Of a stretch of DNA of 41,751 nucleotides, positions 32,518 to 41,400 are shown piece after piece. The position numbers and the translations under genes are program-made. The notes under the pieces are model-generated. The model worked only from the letters and a program-made list of their open reading frames with translations, did no database searches and was not told the DNA's origin. Origin of the DNA: Nitrosomonas sp. (GTDB taxonomy: Bacteria > Pseudomonadota > Gammaproteobacteria > Burkholderiales > Nitrosomonadaceae); assembly GCA_020446045.1 (NCBI GenBank), contig JAGRFM010000039.1, positions 1 to 41,751 on the forward strand, given 5' to 3'. How positions within the stretch are numbered: position 1 is the stretch's first letter; every line of letters begins with the position of its first letter.

Positions 32518-35388
32518 ATGACAGAAACCAATAAAACCATCCGTAGAATTTCTCCCGACGAACTGGATGACATCATCGCGCAAATTGCTTACGATGGGGA
32601 TACCGAACTGGCTTTACTCGGCCCAGATCCTTCTACTAATAAAGATCTGAATAATTGGCCAACGTTATGGAGAACCAGTACACATGTGTATCAACTCACA
32701 CAACATGTTGATAATCTAATCAAAAGAATAAGTATACTCAATCATCTCACCTCGCTTTCCCTTGCTAGCAACAATATTGGTAATAATGATCTTAAACATA
32801 TCATCCAACTCAACAACCTAATTTCTCTTGATCTTAATGACAATAATATTGGGGATAATGGAATAGAATATATATGTGTACTCACTAAACTTAGATCACT
32901 TAAGCTCAATGATAATAATTTAGGGGATGATAGCATTCAAAATATCGTTTTACTTAAAGATCTTAGCCTGCTTGAAATTGGAAGTCGAATACCGTCTGTA
33001 GTACAACGTGCAATGAGAAGAGTTAAAGGTTTTGGACGTAATGATATCGGCGATCAAGGTGCTCAACAACTTGTATCGCTAAGAAAGCTTACTTCACTGA
33101 ATTTAAGCTACCAAAAAGATATTACAGACCTTAAACCTTTTTCAGTTTTATCCTTGCTAAGGCGACTTGATATTACAGATACAAATGTCACTGATTTATC
33201 ACCGTTTAAGCAACTAATCAAACACGGTGTGCCTGTCCTTGAATGGGGGAAACATGATTCGGATGGCATCTTCGTCGAAGGTTGTCCACTCATTCATCCT
33301 CCACCGGAAATTGTCCAACAAGGCCCAGAAGCCGTACGCAATTATTTCCGTGAAATTGAGTCTCAAGGTATCGACCACCTATATGAAGCCAAGGTATTGA
33401 TTGTTGGTGAAGGTCGTGCAGGCAAAACCAGCCTGATGCGCCGCTTATATCATCCGAACAAACCGTTACCGGTTGAAGACGAAACCACCAAAGGCATCGA
33501 TATTCACCGTCATGATTTTCCACTGGATAACGGCCGTACTTTTCGGCTTAATGTATGGGACTTTGGTGGGCAGCAGATTTACCATGCCACCCACCAGTTT
33601 TTTCTGACCAAGAATTCGCTGTATATTCTGCTCGACGACACCGCGAAGGATCACAAATCGATCACCGACGAAGGCTTTCGCTACTGGCTCGAAGTCATCG
33701 ACCTGCTCAGCAACCACAGCCCGGTATTGATCTTCCAAAATGAAAAAGGCGGGCGTAGCAAGCGCATTGACGAAGCGGGCATCAAAGGTCGTTTTCCGAA
33801 CGTCAAGGATGTTTACCGTGGCAATCTGGAATATCCCGGATCAGCCGATGCATTGTCCAAAGCTGCTGAATTGTATGTGCAACAGCTTCCACATGTTGGC
33901 GAGGAAGTGCCGGCCAAATGGGTCGAAATCCGCAAGACTATTGAGCAGAAAGCACAAGACACCCCTTATATTTCTCAACAGGATTACTTTGCACTGTATG
34001 GCCAGCACCTTGAATTCGATCGCAGCAGAACACTTCATTTGAGCCGTTATTTTCATGACCTCGGTGTCTTCCTGCATTTTCAGGATGATCCGCTGCTACG
34101 CAAAACAGTGATCCTGCAAAACCGCTGGGCGACCGAAGCCGTGTTCCGTATCCTCGACGATGAAATGGTCAAAATGTTTTATGGACGCTTTACCACTTCA
34201 GACTGCGAACGTATCTGGGCGGATTCCGAATACGCCGACATGCATGCCGAGCTGCTCGCTCTGATGGAAAAATTCGAATTGTGCTACGCTCTGCCCGATC
34301 TGCCTGCCAGTAAAGATAAAACATGGCTTGCGCCGCAACTGCTCCCGCCGTCCGTGCCAGCCGAAATAACGAACTGGGCGCAACCAGGCGATCTGGTACT
34401 GAGTTACCGCTACGATTTTTTGCCGAAAGGACTGATCAACCGCTTGATGGTGCGCAAACATGCTTATGTACAACGGACCGAGATGGCTTGGATCAACGGC
34501 GTATTGTTTGAATGCGACGGTAGCAGTCTGCTGGCACAAGTCATGCCGTGCGGCAATGAAATCACACTGCGCGCCCGCGGTTCGGAAAGCAAAATGTTGA
34601 TGAGCATTATTGCCGCCGACCTCGACGCATTGAACGCCAGCTTCAGCGGTTTGCAGGCCAAACTGAAAAAATGGATTCCGTGTCGGTGTTCGCAATGCAG
34701 CGCATCGATTACGCCAGAGCTGTTTGAATATGACCGGCTGCGCAAACGCAAGCGCGATGGCAAGCTCGAAGTCGAATGCCCAGCCAGTTATGAGATGGTC
34801 AATGTACTAGCACTGCTCGACGGTTTCAGGCTGGAAGATTATTCGCCTCGGGAGGGTAAACACTCGCATGAAAATCATGTCACATATTCCAGTCAGCCGA
34901 AAACTGTCTCTATTTTTTTAGCTTCGTCTGAAGAACTGCGCGACGACCGCGATGCGTTTGATCTTTATTTCCGCCAGCAAAACGATTCATTGCGCAAAAA
35001 AGGAGTTTATCTGGAAATCATCCGCTGGGAAAACTTCCTTGACGCGATGTCAGAAACCCGGTTGCAGGACGAATACAACAAAAAGGTCCGCGACTGCGAT
35101 ATTTTTGTCAGCCTGTTCATGACCAAAACCGGCGCTTATACCGAAGAAGAATTTGATGTTGCCTACGACACGTTTAAACAAAACGGTAAACCGCTGATTT
35201 ACACGTATTTCAAAGATGCTGCCATCTCTACCACTGAAGCAAACCGGAATGATTTGCAGTCACTTTGGACATTTCAAGACAAGCTCAAAGCAAAAGGCCA
35301 TTTCTGGACGGAATACAAAAATATCGAGCATCTGAGACAGCATTTCAGAGATCAGATTGACAAATTGCTTGATGATGGCAGGATTTAG
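32518..35388 (+). CDS. bacterial Roco protein: LRR-Roc-COR with C-terminal TIR/DUF4062-like domain
   Basis: The 956-residue protein has leucine-rich repeats at about 70-235 (units such as LTSLSLASNNIGNNDLKHI). The Roc GTPase has P-loop GEGRAGKTS (Lys303), a Thr-rich switch, and G3 DFGGQQ (348-353). The COR region follows (RWATEAVFRIL). A Cys-containing linker (CRCSQC near 722, later a further Cys) leads to a C-terminal domain from 795: VSIFLASSEELRDDRDAFD, WENFLDAM, DIFVSLFMTKTGAYTEEEFD, KPLIYTYFKD. That domain resembles the effector-like C-terminus of other bacterial COR proteins (TIR or DUF4062 related). The G4 Asn-Lys-x-Asp motif is not clear (FQNEKGG). Function is probably signal sensing with effector activation. 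Confidence 0.88.
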   Translation: MTETNKTIRRISPDELDDIIAQIAYDGDTELALLGPDPSTNKDLNNWPTLWRTSTHVYQLTQHVDNLIKRISILNHLTSLSLASNNIGNNDLKHIIQLNNLISLDLNDNNIGDNGIEYICVLTKLRSLKLNDNNLGDDSIQNIVLLKDLSLLEIGSRIPSVVQRAMRRVKGFGRNDIGDQGAQQLVSLRKLTSLNLSYQKDITDLKPFSVLSLLRRLDITDTNVTDLSPFKQLIKHGVPVLEWGKHDSDGIFVEGCPLIHPPPEIVQQGPEAVRNYFREIESQGIDHLYEAKVLIVGEGRAGKTSLMRRLYHPNKPLPVEDETTKGIDIHRHDFPLDNGRTFRLNVWDFGGQQIYHATHQFFLTKNSLYILLDDTAKDHKSITDEGFRYWLEVIDLLSNHSPVLIFQNEKGGRSKRIDEAGIKGRFPNVKDVYRGNLEYPGSADALSKAAELYVQQLPHVGEEVPAKWVEIRKTIEQKAQDTPYISQQDYFALYGQHLEFDRSRTLHLSRYFHDLGVFLHFQDDPLLRKTVILQNRWATEAVFRILDDEMVKMFYGRFTTSDCERIWADSEYADMHAELLALMEKFELCYALPDLPASKDKTWLAPQLLPPSVPAEITNWAQPGDLVLSYRYDFLPKGLINRLMVRKHAYVQRTEMAWINGVLFECDGSSLLAQVMPCGNEITLRARGSESKMLMSIIAADLDALNASFSGLQAKLKKWIPCRCSQCSASITPELFEYDRLRKRKRDGKLEVECPASYEMVNVLALLDGFRLEDYSPREGKHSHENHVTYSSQPKTVSIFLASSEELRDDRDAFDLYFRQQNDSLRKKGVYLEIIRWENFLDAMSETRLQDEYNKKVRDCDIFVSLFMTKTGAYTEEEFDVAYDTFKQNGKPLIYTYFKDAAISTTEANRNDLQSLWTFQDKLKAKGHFWTEYKNIEHLRQHFRDQIDKLLDDGRI

Positions 35389-35424
35389 TTTGCACGAAGC
35401 TTTAACGGATGTAACAAATTAAAT

Positions 35425-36426
35425 ATGAAAACATATTCAAGCAAATCAACGGAACAACAAGAAACCAGGCGGAATTCGCTGAACCCGCCCGTTTTTCAAA
35501 GTACTGTTCAGTTTGTCGATAACCGTGCTGAAACTGCCGATTTGGATACTTTGAGTGAATCCATTGATAAAAGCCCGCGTGTACAAAACCTGATGCAACT
35601 GCAACAAGCCGCCAACCAGGCTGCACAAAGAAAAATCAATCCGGTTCAACGTGTTAATCTCGACATGACTGTCGAAGAAGGTGCGCAAAAGCATCATCCC
35701 AATTACAAATTCGAGATCGGAACCGGCCTTGCCAAAAAGACTAAAAATATCGATCTCGATCCGTGGATTACCCGGAAAGGACATGGATATTCGCAGTTAT
35801 ACGTTGGAAGATCGGATAAAAAAGCACTCAAAAAATTGATAGCGGGTTGGGATACGGCCAAAAGCATCGTTGACGATCTGGTAACAAACTATGTCGGCCA
35901 AGAGAGCCAGACAGGTATTGATTTTGACGAGTACGCCCACGGCTTTGTCGGCACCGATCTGGCCATGCACTTGATGGCAATGCAGGAAAATGTCGCGCGC
36001 AGGGTGGGCGATATTCCGGCAAATTGCAATAACGTCAATTTAAAAATCAACGACCGGCTAGAAGGCGAATCAACGGTCAGGAAAAATGTCGGCTGGCTGA
36101 CTTTGTTGAAGGAATCTAGAGAGCAACTGAAAACCGCGTTGCTTGGCGGTCAAAAATCCCCGGGTGCTATGGGAGACGTTGGTTTGGTGCAACAGGCCGT
36201 AAACGGTACGGCCGATCCGGTGATTAATGAGCTTATCGATCTGGGTGTGCTGGACAATGAAATGAAACTGAACACAAGTACTATCAGAAAAGGCACTAAA
36301 GCCTATAAGGCTTCCAATGCCGGCGGCGGGCAATTCAATTTCGGCTACGGCCACTTGCGTTTCATCATTTTCCTGGAATGGCGCATTTGTTCAGAGCTGT
36401 TGCTAAATCAATCCGTTAAGGAATAA
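35425..36426 (+). CDS. possible eCIS (contractile injection) cargo protein, 333 aa
   Basis: Residues 20-77 read like the leader of DUF4157-type and other eCIS-associated cargo proteins: VQFVDNRAE (28-36), then SIDKSPRVQNLMQLQQAANQ and the QRKINPVQRV end (68-77). Such leaders (FVDNRPE, NNSPxVxQL, a QRK-containing end) are known in proteins loaded into eCIS-type particles. After it, residues about 80-330 form an unrecognised domain with HPNYKFEIG, WITRKGHGYSQLYVG, FDEYAHGFVGTDLAMHLMAMQENV and ADPVINELIDLGVL. The gene starts 36 bases after the Roco gene and probably shares its transcript. No structural eCIS gene is in the window. The role is inferred from the leader only. Confidence 0.6.
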   Translation: MKTYSSKSTEQQETRRNSLNPPVFQSTVQFVDNRAETADLDTLSESIDKSPRVQNLMQLQQAANQAAQRKINPVQRVNLDMTVEEGAQKHHPNYKFEIGTGLAKKTKNIDLDPWITRKGHGYSQLYVGRSDKKALKKLIAGWDTAKSIVDDLVTNYVGQESQTGIDFDEYAHGFVGTDLAMHLMAMQENVARRVGDIPANCNNVNLKINDRLEGESTVRKNVGWLTLLKESREQLKTALLGGQKSPGAMGDVGLVQQAVNGTADPVINELIDLGVLDNEMKLNTSTIRKGTKAYKASNAGGGQFNFGYGHLRFIIFLEWRICSELLLNQSVKE

Positions 36427-36437
36427 GGTTTTTTAGC

Positions 36438-38135
36438 CTAAGATTCTTGCGAATTCCCGTTCAACATTTCAGCTGCATGCTTGCGCGTCGCATCGGTTAT
36501 GGTGACACCGCCCAACATGCGGGCGATTTCTTCAACGCGTGCCGTTGCATCCAAAACCTGGATCTGGCTGTAAACCTGCTGCGTATCGTACACATTGGAT
36601 GTATCGGATGTTTCCGATTTTGACACCTGCCAGTGATGATCGCCTGCCGCAGCCACTTGTGGCAAATGCGTGATACACAGCACCTGGCGCGAACTCCCCA
36701 ACTGTTTGAGCAGGTGCCCGACAATTTCCGCCACCCGGCCGCCAATCCCCACATCGACTTCGTCAAAAACAAATGTCGGGACAATTCCGGACTTGCTCGC
36801 AACCACCTGTATCGCCAGGCTGATACGCGATAATTCCCCGCCGGAAGCGACTTTGGCCAACGGCCTGAGTTGCAGGCTTTTATGCGCGGCGACCTGAAAC
36901 TCGATCGCTTCAAGTCCGTAAGCACCTGCCTGCTCCAGGGGATTCAGTGCAACGGAAAAGGTTCCGCCAGCCATTGCCAAAGTCTGTATGGATTGTGTCA
37001 CCGTCTGGCTCATTTTCTTGGCCGCTTTGGTGCGCTGTGCGGTCAATTTTTTCGCCTGTTCCTGGTATGCTGATTGCGCAGCCTTTTCCTGCTCGGTCAG
37101 TTGTTCAAGATTCCCGTTGTTTTCCAGCAACTGTAACTGCGCAGTCAGTCTCTCGAGCAAATCGGGCAATTCTTCAGTCGCCACATGATACCGGCGGGCA
37201 GTTTGGTGGATGGCGGAAATGCGCTGTTCGATGTCCTGCAGGTATTGCGGATCAAGGTCGAGTTGTTGCCGGTAACCGCGCAGATCATAAACACTTTCCT
37301 GCACTTGTATCGATGCGGACTCGAGCAGATCGATCGATGTTTGCAATTGCTGGTCGTATTCCACCACATGCTGCAACTGGTTTTTCACCACATTAATCTG
37401 ATGCAGGACGGCCGCTTCATTTTCGGATAACACATCGATAGCCAGTTCCGTCGCTTCCAGCAATCCCGCCAGATGTGACAAGCGATTATGATCCGCCTGC
37501 AACGTTTCCCATTCCGAAATGGAAAAATTGAGCTCGGACAGTTCATTGATCTGCCACGAGAGCTGTTCATGTTTTTGCTGATAGTCTGACAGTTCCCGTT
37601 CACAGGTTTCGCGTTGACGCCGTAAATGCTGCCAATGCTGATAGGCTGTTTTAACGGATTGCACCTGTTCCCGGCAATTGGCGAATGCATCGAGCAAATC
37701 CCGCTGGGCTTCTTTCTGTAACAGCAGCTGATGCGCATGCTGGCTATGGATGGCCACCAGATGTTCACCCACGGTACGCAGTTGCTGCAAGGTTGCCGCA
37801 TGACCGTTGATAAAGGCACGGGAGCGGCCCGTGGCGTCCACAATACGCCGCAGCAAACAGTCTTCCGTTTCTTCACCCTGCAATGCGTTTTCATCCAGCC
37901 ATTCCAGCAAGTCGGCTCGCGCTTTGATATCAAACAGGGCGCTGATTTCAGCGCGTTGACTCCCCTGCCTGACCTGGCTGGAATCCCCACGTTCGCCCAG
38001 AACGAGCGACAGCGCATCAATCAATATGGACTTCCCTGCGCCGGTCTCACCGGTCAGCACCGTAAAGCCGGATGCGAATTCAAGTTCCATCTGTTCAACG
38101 ATGACAAAATTCCTGATTCTTAAATGTCGCAGCAT
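36438..38135 (-). CDS. recN: DNA repair protein RecN
   Basis: The 565-residue SMC-like ATPase has Walker A GETGAGKSIL near residue 30, a long coiled-coil middle (about 150-370), the ABC signature ASGGELSRISLAI, Walker B TFVFDEVDVGIGGR and a D-loop/H-region with LCITHLPQVAA. RecN acts in double-strand break repair by bridging DNA ends. It follows nadK by 14 bases on the same strand, a common betaproteobacterial pair. The start ATG is 38133-38135. It is convergent with the island gene at 35425. Confidence 0.97.
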   Translation of the reverse strand: MLRHLRIRNFVIVEQMELEFASGFTVLTGETGAGKSILIDALSLVLGERGDSSQVRQGSQRAEISALFDIKARADLLEWLDENALQGEETEDCLLRRIVDATGRSRAFINGHAATLQQLRTVGEHLVAIHSQHAHQLLLQKEAQRDLLDAFANCREQVQSVKTAYQHWQHLRRQRETCERELSDYQQKHEQLSWQINELSELNFSISEWETLQADHNRLSHLAGLLEATELAIDVLSENEAAVLHQINVVKNQLQHVVEYDQQLQTSIDLLESASIQVQESVYDLRGYRQQLDLDPQYLQDIEQRISAIHQTARRYHVATEELPDLLERLTAQLQLLENNGNLEQLTEQEKAAQSAYQEQAKKLTAQRTKAAKKMSQTVTQSIQTLAMAGGTFSVALNPLEQAGAYGLEAIEFQVAAHKSLQLRPLAKVASGGELSRISLAIQVVASKSGIVPTFVFDEVDVGIGGRVAEIVGHLLKQLGSSRQVLCITHLPQVAAAGDHHWQVSKSETSDTSNVYDTQQVYSQIQVLDATARVEEIARMLGGVTITDATRKHAAEMLNGNSQES

Positions 38136-38149
38136 CGCTATTAAGCAAA

Positions 38150-39022
38150 CTAATGCAATTCGCTCCAGCCCAGTTTTTCACGCAACATGCGATAGTAACT
38201 GTGATTTGTGGAATGCAAAAGGCGCACGGTTTTAGGAAACCGCCGCACAATAACCCGGTCGGATTGGTCGATGTCGAAACTGGAATGACTGTCACAATGC
38301 ACACGGGAATCCAGCGAACTGAGCATATGTATTTCTAAACTGGCGTCCGGTCCAACAACAATCGGGCGATTACTCAACGTATGCGGGCACACCGGCACTA
38401 TTTCGATCAAATCAAGACTGGGATGCAAAATAGGGCCGCCTGATGACAAGGCATAGGCAGTCGAACCATTAGGGGTGGCCACAATGAGCCCGTCAGCACG
38501 CATCGTATTGACATATTCATCATTGATGCTCAGCTGAAATTCAACCATGCCACTGCTCATGCCGCGATACAACACAACATCATTAAAGGCCAGCGCATTG
38601 AAAGCACTGTTGTCACCCCGTACGACTTCAGCATATAACAGCATCCGCCGTTCGGTCGTATATTGTCCCTGCAGCATTTCATTGAGCGTTTCGAGCATGC
38701 TGTCCGTTGACAGGTCGGTCAGAAAACCCAGCCTTCCCTGGTTAATCCCGATTAACGGTACATCATATGAAGCGAGGATGCGCGCAATATTCAGCATCGT
38801 GCCATCACCCCCCATAACTATGGCAAGATCTGCCTTACGCCCGATTTCTTCGACCGTCAACGCTTTATAATCGCTGGTTGATAAAAAGGAAGCCGTCAAA
38901 TGATCGATAAACACTTCATAATGTAACCCCTTCAGATACTCGGCAAGATCCAGTATCAACAGCGCAATTTCTTTATTGTTTTGCTTACCGACTAACGCAA
39001 TCGTTTTAAAGGGATAGCTCAT
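38150..39022 (-). CDS. nadK: NAD kinase
   Basis: The 290-residue protein has the NAD kinase motif MGGDGTML, the NAD-binding NPNGSTAYALSSGGP type loop (here TPNGSTAYALSSGGP) and LIGINQGRLGFLTDL. It phosphorylates NAD to NADP. ATG at 39022 is preferred over the TTG two codons upstream. The gene is followed by recN and lies divergent from hrcA across 198 bases. I looked there for a CIRCE heat-shock element and did not find a real one. Confidence 0.96.
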   Translation of the reverse strand: MSYPFKTIALVGKQNNKEIALLILDLAEYLKGLHYEVFIDHLTASFLSTSDYKALTVEEIGRKADLAIVMGGDGTMLNIARILASYDVPLIGINQGRLGFLTDLSTDSMLETLNEMLQGQYTTERRMLLYAEVVRGDNSAFNALAFNDVVLYRGMSSGMVEFQLSINDEYVNTMRADGLIVATPNGSTAYALSSGGPILHPSLDLIEIVPVCPHTLSNRPIVVGPDASLEIHMLSSLDSRVHCDSHSSFDIDQSDRVIVRRFPKTVRLLHSTNHSYYRMLREKLGWSELH

Positions 39023-39220
39023 TACCAAATAATGGAATTAATTATTAATGTTTGCCTGTTTCAATTTAAATGCGTATTTCTGTAGTGTTTTGTTTTCTGA
39101 ATAAAACCATTCTACCGACACCTGATCATATTAGCATCATTCAAAGAGCGAGGAACAGCCATACTGCTTGTAAAGCATAAAGGAAACATGAATATCCCAA
39201 GAATGTTGTAAAATTAGCAT

Positions 39221-40240
39221 ATGCTTAACGAACGCGCCCAAATATTATTAAAAACACTGGTTGAACGGTATATCCATGAAGGTCAGCCAGTTGGGTCGCG
39301 TTCGCTATCAAAGTTTTCCGGGCTGGAGTTAAGCCCTGCAACGATACGCAACGTCATGTCCGACCTTGAGGAAATGGGTTTGGTCATGAGTCCGCACACC
39401 TCCGCCGGAAGAGTACCCACTGCGAAGGGTTACCGTTTATTTGTTGAAGAATTGCTTGTCATCAATTCTCTCAAGGATGAGGAAGTCAATCTTCTGGAAC
39501 ACCATTTATTGCCTGACAACCCATCACGACTTGTCAGTTCCGCATCGCATTTGTTGTCGGAATTAACACATTTTGCCGGTATCGTTGTTACGCCGAAAAG
39601 AACCGGGGCAGTGTTCCGCTATATCGAATTCATGGCGCTATCCGAAAAACGAATTCTGTTGATTATTGTTACGCCCGACGGCGATGTACAAAACCGCATC
39701 ATTTTCACCAACACTGCATATAGCCAGTCGGATCTGATTGAAGCCGGAAATTTCATTAATCAACATTATGCCGGTTGCACGCTGGATGAAATCCGCACCC
39801 GTGTTCAGACTGAACTCAAGCAACTTCGGCAAGATATGACTACCCTGATGAACGCCGCCATAGAAGCCGGTGAAGAAGCCATCAGTGAAAATAGTGAAGT
39901 TGTGGTTCTCGCCGGTGAACGCAAATTGATTGATACACTGGATACTTCTGAAAACCTGGAAAGTCTCAAAAATCTGTTCGATATCTTTGAACGCAAAACC
40001 CGATTGCTGCAATTACTTGAACTGAGCCGCCATGCACATGGCGTTAAAATATTCATTGGCGGAGAATCCAACCTGACTGCATTTGAGGATTTCAGTGTCA
40101 TTACCGCACCATATGAGACAGAAGGCTCTGTAGTCGGTACAGTCGGCGTTATCGGCCCTAAACGGATGGCTTACGAACGCGTTATTCCAATTGTGGACAT
40201 CACTGCCAAACTGTTGTCAAGCAGCCTGGCGCAATCCTGA
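39221..40240 (+). CDS. hrcA: heat-inducible transcription repressor HrcA
   Basis: The 339-residue protein begins with the winged-helix part: LLKTLVERYIHEGQPVGSRS, LSPATIRNVMSDLEEMGLV, SAGRVPTAKGYRLFV. A GAF-like middle and the C-terminal IGGESNLTAFEDFSVITAPY and GTVGVIGPKRMAYERVIPIV follow. HrcA represses chaperone operons through CIRCE. The window has no such target. It is followed by hemH 27 bases on, the two being a typical betaproteobacterial neighbour pair. The ATG at 39221 is fixed by the first conserved helix. Confidence 0.96.
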   Translation: MLNERAQILLKTLVERYIHEGQPVGSRSLSKFSGLELSPATIRNVMSDLEEMGLVMSPHTSAGRVPTAKGYRLFVEELLVINSLKDEEVNLLEHHLLPDNPSRLVSSASHLLSELTHFAGIVVTPKRTGAVFRYIEFMALSEKRILLIIVTPDGDVQNRIIFTNTAYSQSDLIEAGNFINQHYAGCTLDEIRTRVQTELKQLRQDMTTLMNAAIEAGEEAISENSEVVVLAGERKLIDTLDTSENLESLKNLFDIFERKTRLLQLLELSRHAHGVKIFIGGESNLTAFEDFSVITAPYETEGSVVGTVGVIGPKRMAYERVIPIVDITAKLLSSSLAQS

Positions 40241-40267
40241 TGACACTTTTTCACACACAAACAACCC

Positions 40268-41353
40268 ATGAACCCAAAACCTGACTATCAGCATGACACC
40301 CCGAGAAAAGTGGGTATTCTTCTCATCAATCTGGGCACACCGGATTCCCCCACCCCGGAAGCTTTAAGACCTTATTTAAAAGAATTTTTGAGTAATCCCA
40401 GAGTCATCGAAATACCGCGTTTAATCTGGTGGCCTATCCTGTATGGGTTTATTTTACCGTTCAGGCCCAAACAATCGGCTGAAAAATACGCCATGATCTG
40501 GACGGAAGAGGGTTCTCCCTTGAAAATTCACACGGAGCGGCAAACCACGTTACTGGCCGAAACGTTGCAATCAAAATTGAAAGCGCCATTGGTCGTCAAG
40601 TATGCCATGAATATCGGAAACCCATCGGTTTACAGCGTACTCAATGAATTGAACAATACCGGATGTGACCGCATCCTGGTCATTCCGTTGTTCCCGCAAT
40701 ATGCTGCAAGCAGTACCGCCGCCGCCATGGACGCGGTTTTTGCCACAATGAATGGTATGCGGAATATGCCCGCAATCCGTACCGTCAAACATTATCACGA
40801 TCACCCGGGTTATATTGCCGCGTTGGCACAAAATATCCGGGAATATTGGAACCAGCATGGACAACCCCAAAAATTGATCATCAGTTTTCATGGTATACCG
40901 CGTAAAAATCTGGATAAAGGAGATCCCTATTTCTGTTTTTGCCAGAAAACCGGACGATTGCTGGCCGAGGCGCTGGATTTGGACGACTCACGCTACCAAA
41001 TCTGCTTCCAGTCCCGCTTTGGGCGTGCGAAATGGTTGCAACCCTATACAGCGGAAATACTTGAGAACCTGGGCAAGACGCAAACGCAGCGCGTCGATGT
41101 CATTTGCCCCGGATTTGTCTCTGACTGCCTGGAAACACTCGAAGAAATAGCCATCGAAGGCAAGCAAATCTTTACCGGGGCTGGCGGCAAAGAATATCAC
41201 TATATTCCGTGTCTTAATGAACGCAGCGATTGGATAGCTGCACTGGCCGATATCGCAGAATCGAATCTGCAAGGCTGGTTAAATCCAGAGCCATCACCGG
41301 AAACGCTGCAACAAACCAGAACCAGAGCACTCCAGATGGGCGCATCCGAATAA
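40268..41353 (+). CDS. hemH: ferrochelatase
   Basis: The 361-residue protein has the ferrochelatase signatures: GILLINLGTPDSP, PLFPQYAASSTAA, IISFHGIP with the metal-binding His, CFQSRFGRAKWLQP and PGFVSDCLETLEEI with the catalytic Glu, then the C-terminal YHYIPCLN. It inserts Fe(II) into protoporphyrin IX, the last step of heme synthesis. The start at 40268 is 27 bases after the hrcA stop. No terminator hairpin is seen in the 47 bases after its stop. Confidence 0.97.
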   Translation: MNPKPDYQHDTPRKVGILLINLGTPDSPTPEALRPYLKEFLSNPRVIEIPRLIWWPILYGFILPFRPKQSAEKYAMIWTEEGSPLKIHTERQTTLLAETLQSKLKAPLVVKYAMNIGNPSVYSVLNELNNTGCDRILVIPLFPQYAASSTAAAMDAVFATMNGMRNMPAIRTVKHYHDHPGYIAALAQNIREYWNQHGQPQKLIISFHGIPRKNLDKGDPYFCFCQKTGRLLAEALDLDDSRYQICFQSRFGRAKWLQPYTAEILENLGKTQTQRVDVICPGFVSDCLETLEEIAIEGKQIFTGAGGKEYHYIPCLNERSDWIAALADIAESNLQGWLNPEPSPETLQQTRTRALQMGASE

Positions 41354-41400
41354 ACTTTGAGGAAGACCTGCAGCGTAGCGTGGTTTTAGTTAGTGAACAA

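Noticed and set aside
39129-39155. CIRCE heat-shock element before hrcA
   Set aside because: TTAGCA is present, but the matching GAGTGCTAA half is not; only a loose resemblance remains.
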